Program-made: the position numbers and the translations under genes
Shown here: positions 61,717 to 64,000 of the stretch, one piece after another
Numbering within the stretch: position 1 is the first letter of the stretch
How the letters are laid out: each line of letters starts with the position of its first letter
Assembly (NCBI GenBank): GCA_024637315.1
Contig: JAGXFH010000062.1
Location: forward strand, 21,835 to 85,834
Source: Brevirhabdus sp.
GTDB taxonomy: Bacteria > Pseudomonadota > Alphaproteobacteria > Rhodobacterales > Rhodobacteraceae
Length of the DNA stretch: 64,000 bases
Direction of reading: 5' to 3'
The notes under the pieces: generated by a model
Databases searched by the model: none
What the model saw: the letters and a program-made list of their open reading frames with translations, nothing else
Told to the model about the DNA's origin: nothing

Positions 61717-62529
61717 TCAGCCTTCCGGAACCCGGAAGGTCAGCGCAGCCCAAAGTGATTCCCAGACCGGGTCCGCGCTTGGATCTTCGGCCTCCAGGGG
61801 CAGCATGACAACCGAGTCGAGCAGGTATTCGTGCCCCGGTTCGACCGGGACATCCGCCCGACCCTCTGCATCGGTCATCATGGTGAAGGTCACGACTTCG
61901 CCTGCGGGATCTCGGTCGAAAACCTCGATCTGAACCTCCGACCGGGGCTGACCCTCGAACATCACAAGAACGGGCAAACCATTGGAAAGATTGTCGAGAT
62001 AGGGGTTGGCGCCGGCGACGATCTCTGTTCTCAGGCCAGTCTTCCGATCTTGACCCTGCCCCGACCCCACGGCGACGAGCGCCTTTGCGAACCGGCGGTA
62101 GCGTTCCTTGACGCCGTCCTGCGGCAGGCCGCGTTCGGCGTGCAATTCCAAGGTGCCGGCCAGTTTCTTATGCTCGACGAAACTGACAAACTCCTCCCAA
62201 GAGTCCCATGTCAGCAGACTGTCGTCTGTTTCATGCACCACCACCCAAAGCCCGTCTTCCGGCGGCGCCATATTGAGCGCCGGTCGATCGCCGACCCGGC
62301 CTTCGACATCTATCACGGTGTCGCCGCCAACCATCTCGAACCGCTCGAAATTCTGCGGTATATAGGAAAAACTTGCACCCTTGAAATTCTGTCCGACACG
62401 CAAATCCGCTACGATGCTCTGTCCGGTCTCGGGCTGATAGTCATGCGGCGCGATCCAAAACTCGTGGCCTAGCGCGGGCAAAGTGCTAACTAGGAGAAAA
62501 GTCAGGGTTTTAAGGGCAGGAAATATCAT
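61717..62529 (-). CDS. DUF4198 domain periplasmic protein
   Basis: The 270-residue protein has a signal peptide (FPALKTLTFLLVSTLPALG) and begins its mature part with HEFWIAPHDYQPETGQSIV, the DUF4198 hallmark. The C-terminal half is an Ig-like/CNA-B-type fold (SEVQIEVFDRDPAGEVVTF, GRADVPVEPGHEYLLDSVVML). DUF4198 proteins are thought to act as periplasmic partners of nickel or cobalt uptake systems, which agrees with the divergent HupE-type gene. No ribosome site is seen before the ATG at 62529, which overlaps the HupE start on the other strand, so the true start may differ slightly. Confidence 0.8.
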   Translation of the reverse strand: MIFPALKTLTFLLVSTLPALGHEFWIAPHDYQPETGQSIVADLRVGQNFKGASFSYIPQNFERFEMVGGDTVIDVEGRVGDRPALNMAPPEDGLWVVVHETDDSLLTWDSWEEFVSFVEHKKLAGTLELHAERGLPQDGVKERYRRFAKALVAVGSGQGQDRKTGLRTEIVAGANPYLDNLSNGLPVLVMFEGQPRSEVQIEVFDRDPAGEVVTFTMMTDAEGRADVPVEPGHEYLLDSVVMLPLEAEDPSADPVWESLWAALTFRVPEG

Positions 62530-63697
62530 GACAGGTCGTGCTCCGCAGAGGTTCTTTATCAAGCTGGCACGGATACTGGTACAGTCAACCCTATGCTTGA
62601 TCACAGTGATGTATTGTGTCGTTGCAGGTCCAACCTCGGCGCATGAAATCCGCCCTGCCATCGCCAATGTCAGCGTCTCGGCAGACAGGGTCGATGTCGC
62701 TATCATGCTGTCTTTGGAACCCCTTGTCGCCGGCATCGACTTGTCAGAGGTCCAGGACACCAACGCCTCGCCCCGAGCTGACCGCTACGATGCGCTCCGT
62801 GCCGCAGAACCCGAAGTCCTTGCCGACAGGTTCCGCGCCGCCTGGCCCGACATCAGAACAGGCATACGTCTGGAGTCCGGCGGCGATGCGTTGCCGCTGA
62901 CACTGGAAGCGGTCGAGGTCACGCCAGAGCCGGATATCGAGTTGCCCCGCGAGGCACAGTTGCGCCTCTCCGCCGCGCTGCCGCCCGGCGACAGTTCTGT
63001 AACCCTGGGCTGGAATGCCGCTTATGGTCCGCTCGTCGTACGTCAGGTTCTGGCAGACGGCGCTGGCTATTCCGGATATCTGACCGGAGGCGAAGACAGC
63101 CAGCCGATCCCGCGCACCGGCAGCGCCGAGCAGCCCTGGCTCACAGCCTTTGTCGACTATGTCGGTATCGGATTTGAGCATATCGTGCCCAAGGGACTCG
63201 ATCATATTCTGTTCGTTCTGGGGCTCTTCTTCTTTTCGCTGAGCCTGCGCCCATTGCTCTATCAGGTCACAGCTTTCACTGTCGCTCATACGGTCACGCT
63301 GGCGCTGGCGGTTCTGGGATATGTCCAATTGCCGGCCAGCATCGTCGAGCCTTTGATCGCCGCCTCGATCGTCTATGTCGCGGTCGAGAACATCCTTCTG
63401 ACCCGTTATCGACCCTGGCGCACAGCGGTGGTTTTTGGCTTTGGCCTTCTGCACGGGCTGGGGTTCGCATCAGTCCTTGGCGATATCGGCCTTGATCCGG
63501 CAAGGTTCATCACCGGATTGATCGGCTTCAATATCGGGGTGGAGCTTGGGCAGCTTGCGGTGATCGCAGCGGCCTTCCTGACCGTCGGTCTATGGTTCGG
63601 TAACCGGCAATGGTATCGTCCCGTCATCGCCATCCCGGTTTCAACCGCCATCGCGGTCGTCGGCGGCTACTGGTTCTTCCAACGGGTTTTCCTGTAG
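62528..63697 (+). CDS. HupE/UreJ family membrane protein
   Basis: The 389-residue protein has an N-terminal signal-like helix (STLCLITVMYCVVAGPTSA), then a periplasmic domain of about 175 residues starting HEIRPAIANVSVSADRVDV. The C-terminal HupE/UreJ membrane domain has about six or seven helices (GFEHIVPKGLDHILFVLGLFFF, TAFTVAHTVTLALAVLG, FGFGLLHGLGFASVLGDIG). The His and Asp residues within the helices (HIVPKGLDH, AHT, LLHGLGF) are the likely nickel or cobalt path. AGGAAATATC gives good support to the ATG at 62528. Family role is metal uptake, not proven here. Confidence 0.85.
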   Translation: MTGRAPQRFFIKLARILVQSTLCLITVMYCVVAGPTSAHEIRPAIANVSVSADRVDVAIMLSLEPLVAGIDLSEVQDTNASPRADRYDALRAAEPEVLADRFRAAWPDIRTGIRLESGGDALPLTLEAVEVTPEPDIELPREAQLRLSAALPPGDSSVTLGWNAAYGPLVVRQVLADGAGYSGYLTGGEDSQPIPRTGSAEQPWLTAFVDYVGIGFEHIVPKGLDHILFVLGLFFFSLSLRPLLYQVTAFTVAHTVTLALAVLGYVQLPASIVEPLIAASIVYVAVENILLTRYRPWRTAVVFGFGLLHGLGFASVLGDIGLDPARFITGLIGFNIGVELGQLAVIAAAFLTVGLWFGNRQWYRPVIAIPVSTAIAVVGGYWFFQRVFL

Positions 63698-63703
63698 CGG
63701 GGC

Positions 63704-64000
63704 TCAGGTCGTCTCGGACTCAAGATGCAACTTTATGTTGAGCAGTATTTCCTGCATCGCTGTCGTCTCTCGCAGCAGCCGCTTGGCCTCGTTAATGGTA
63801 ATGATACCATCTGCGATCGACTGGTTGTATTCGGCCATCAGCATTCCGAAGCGTTGACTTAGCGTAATCACTTCGCTGTTGACCCCGCCGCCGCCAACTG
63901 CATTCCGTTGTGCTGCATCGTAGGACAGTGTTATCTGCTGCAATTCCGCCAGTGCGCTGGTGATATGAGGATATTTCGCCGCAACTTCGAGTGCCGCGAC
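63704..64000 (-). CDS. Unrecognised protein, partial at the right edge
   Basis: The reverse-strand frame is open from the window end to a stop at 63704, giving the C-terminal 98 residues of a longer protein. It includes LAELQQITLSYDAAQRNAVG, VITLSQRFGMLMAEYNQSIA, and INEAKRLLRETTAMQEILLN. Mostly helical, no membrane segment. I do not recognise a family. The start lies outside the window. Confidence 0.55.
   Translation of the reverse strand, partial: VAALEVAAKYPHITSALAELQQITLSYDAAQRNAVGGGGVNSEVITLSQRFGMLMAEYNQSIADGIITINEAKRLLRETTAMQEILLNIKLHLESETT

Noticed and set aside
61565..61753. Short minus-strand frame as a transposase fragment
   Set aside because: It overlaps the DUF4198 3' end, has no transposase motif, and no terminal repeats or second copy are visible.

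Overview
The window is 64 kb of GC-rich DNA that reads as an alphaproteobacterial, very probably Rhodobacterales (Paracoccus/Roseobacter-type), chromosome. The evidence is the bhcABCD beta-hydroxyaspartate cycle genes, a complete NepR/EcfG/PhyR general stress module, an imuA-imuB-dnaE2 cassette with an alphaproteobacterial GTTC-N7-GTTC LexA box, a membrane PuuD-type urate oxidase and a DUF1467 gene. I saw no rRNA, tRNA, CRISPR array, prophage or intact insertion sequence.

Layout. 1-6750 (minus strand): inositol or inositol-like sugar uptake and catabolism (iolD cut by the left edge, iolG, a three-gene ABC importer, a TIM-barrel isomerase, a LacI regulator). 6844-12140: purine catabolism from urate to glyoxylate (puuD, uraH, a puuE-uraD fusion, allA, an NCS2 permease). 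12360-18086: a pyruvate dehydrogenase complex of the homodimeric AceE type (E1, E2, lipoyl-E3). 18149-25209: an ankyrin-repeat protein, then bhcD/C/B/A with divergent bhcR and the ureidoglycine aminohydrolase gene allE. 25491-28997: a TAXI-type TRAP transporter and a DUF1850 protein. 28969-34398: the SOS mutagenesis cassette. 34831-45041: the general stress island. 45103-64000: mixed housekeeping (LysR remnant, M48 lipoprotein, HDAC-like hydrolase, nitroreductase, methylmalonyl-CoA epimerase, aspS, CFA synthase, GT87 glycosyltransferase, carB, DUF4198/HupE).

How the parts fit. Purine degradation (PuuD, UraH, PuuE-UraD, AllE, AllA) ends in glyoxylate, which is the substrate of the beta-hydroxyaspartate cycle encoded a few kilobases away. 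Placing allE directly against bhcR ties the two pathways. Together they would let the cell use the carbon of purines, as well as glycolate-derived glyoxylate, for biosynthesis. The one missing purine step is allantoate to ureidoglycine.

In the stress island I find nine sites matching the EcfG promoter (GGAAC, 16-17 nt spacer, then CGTT, GGTT or GTT). They lie in front of nepR-ecfG, phyR, csbD, three PRC-barrel genes, DUF1328, DUF883 and, 10 kb away, the CFA synthase gene. Three genes in or beside this part carry disabling changes: a dps-like gene (frameshift), a DUF167 gene (frameshift) and a LysR gene (in-frame amber stop). These are either recent decay or sequence errors.
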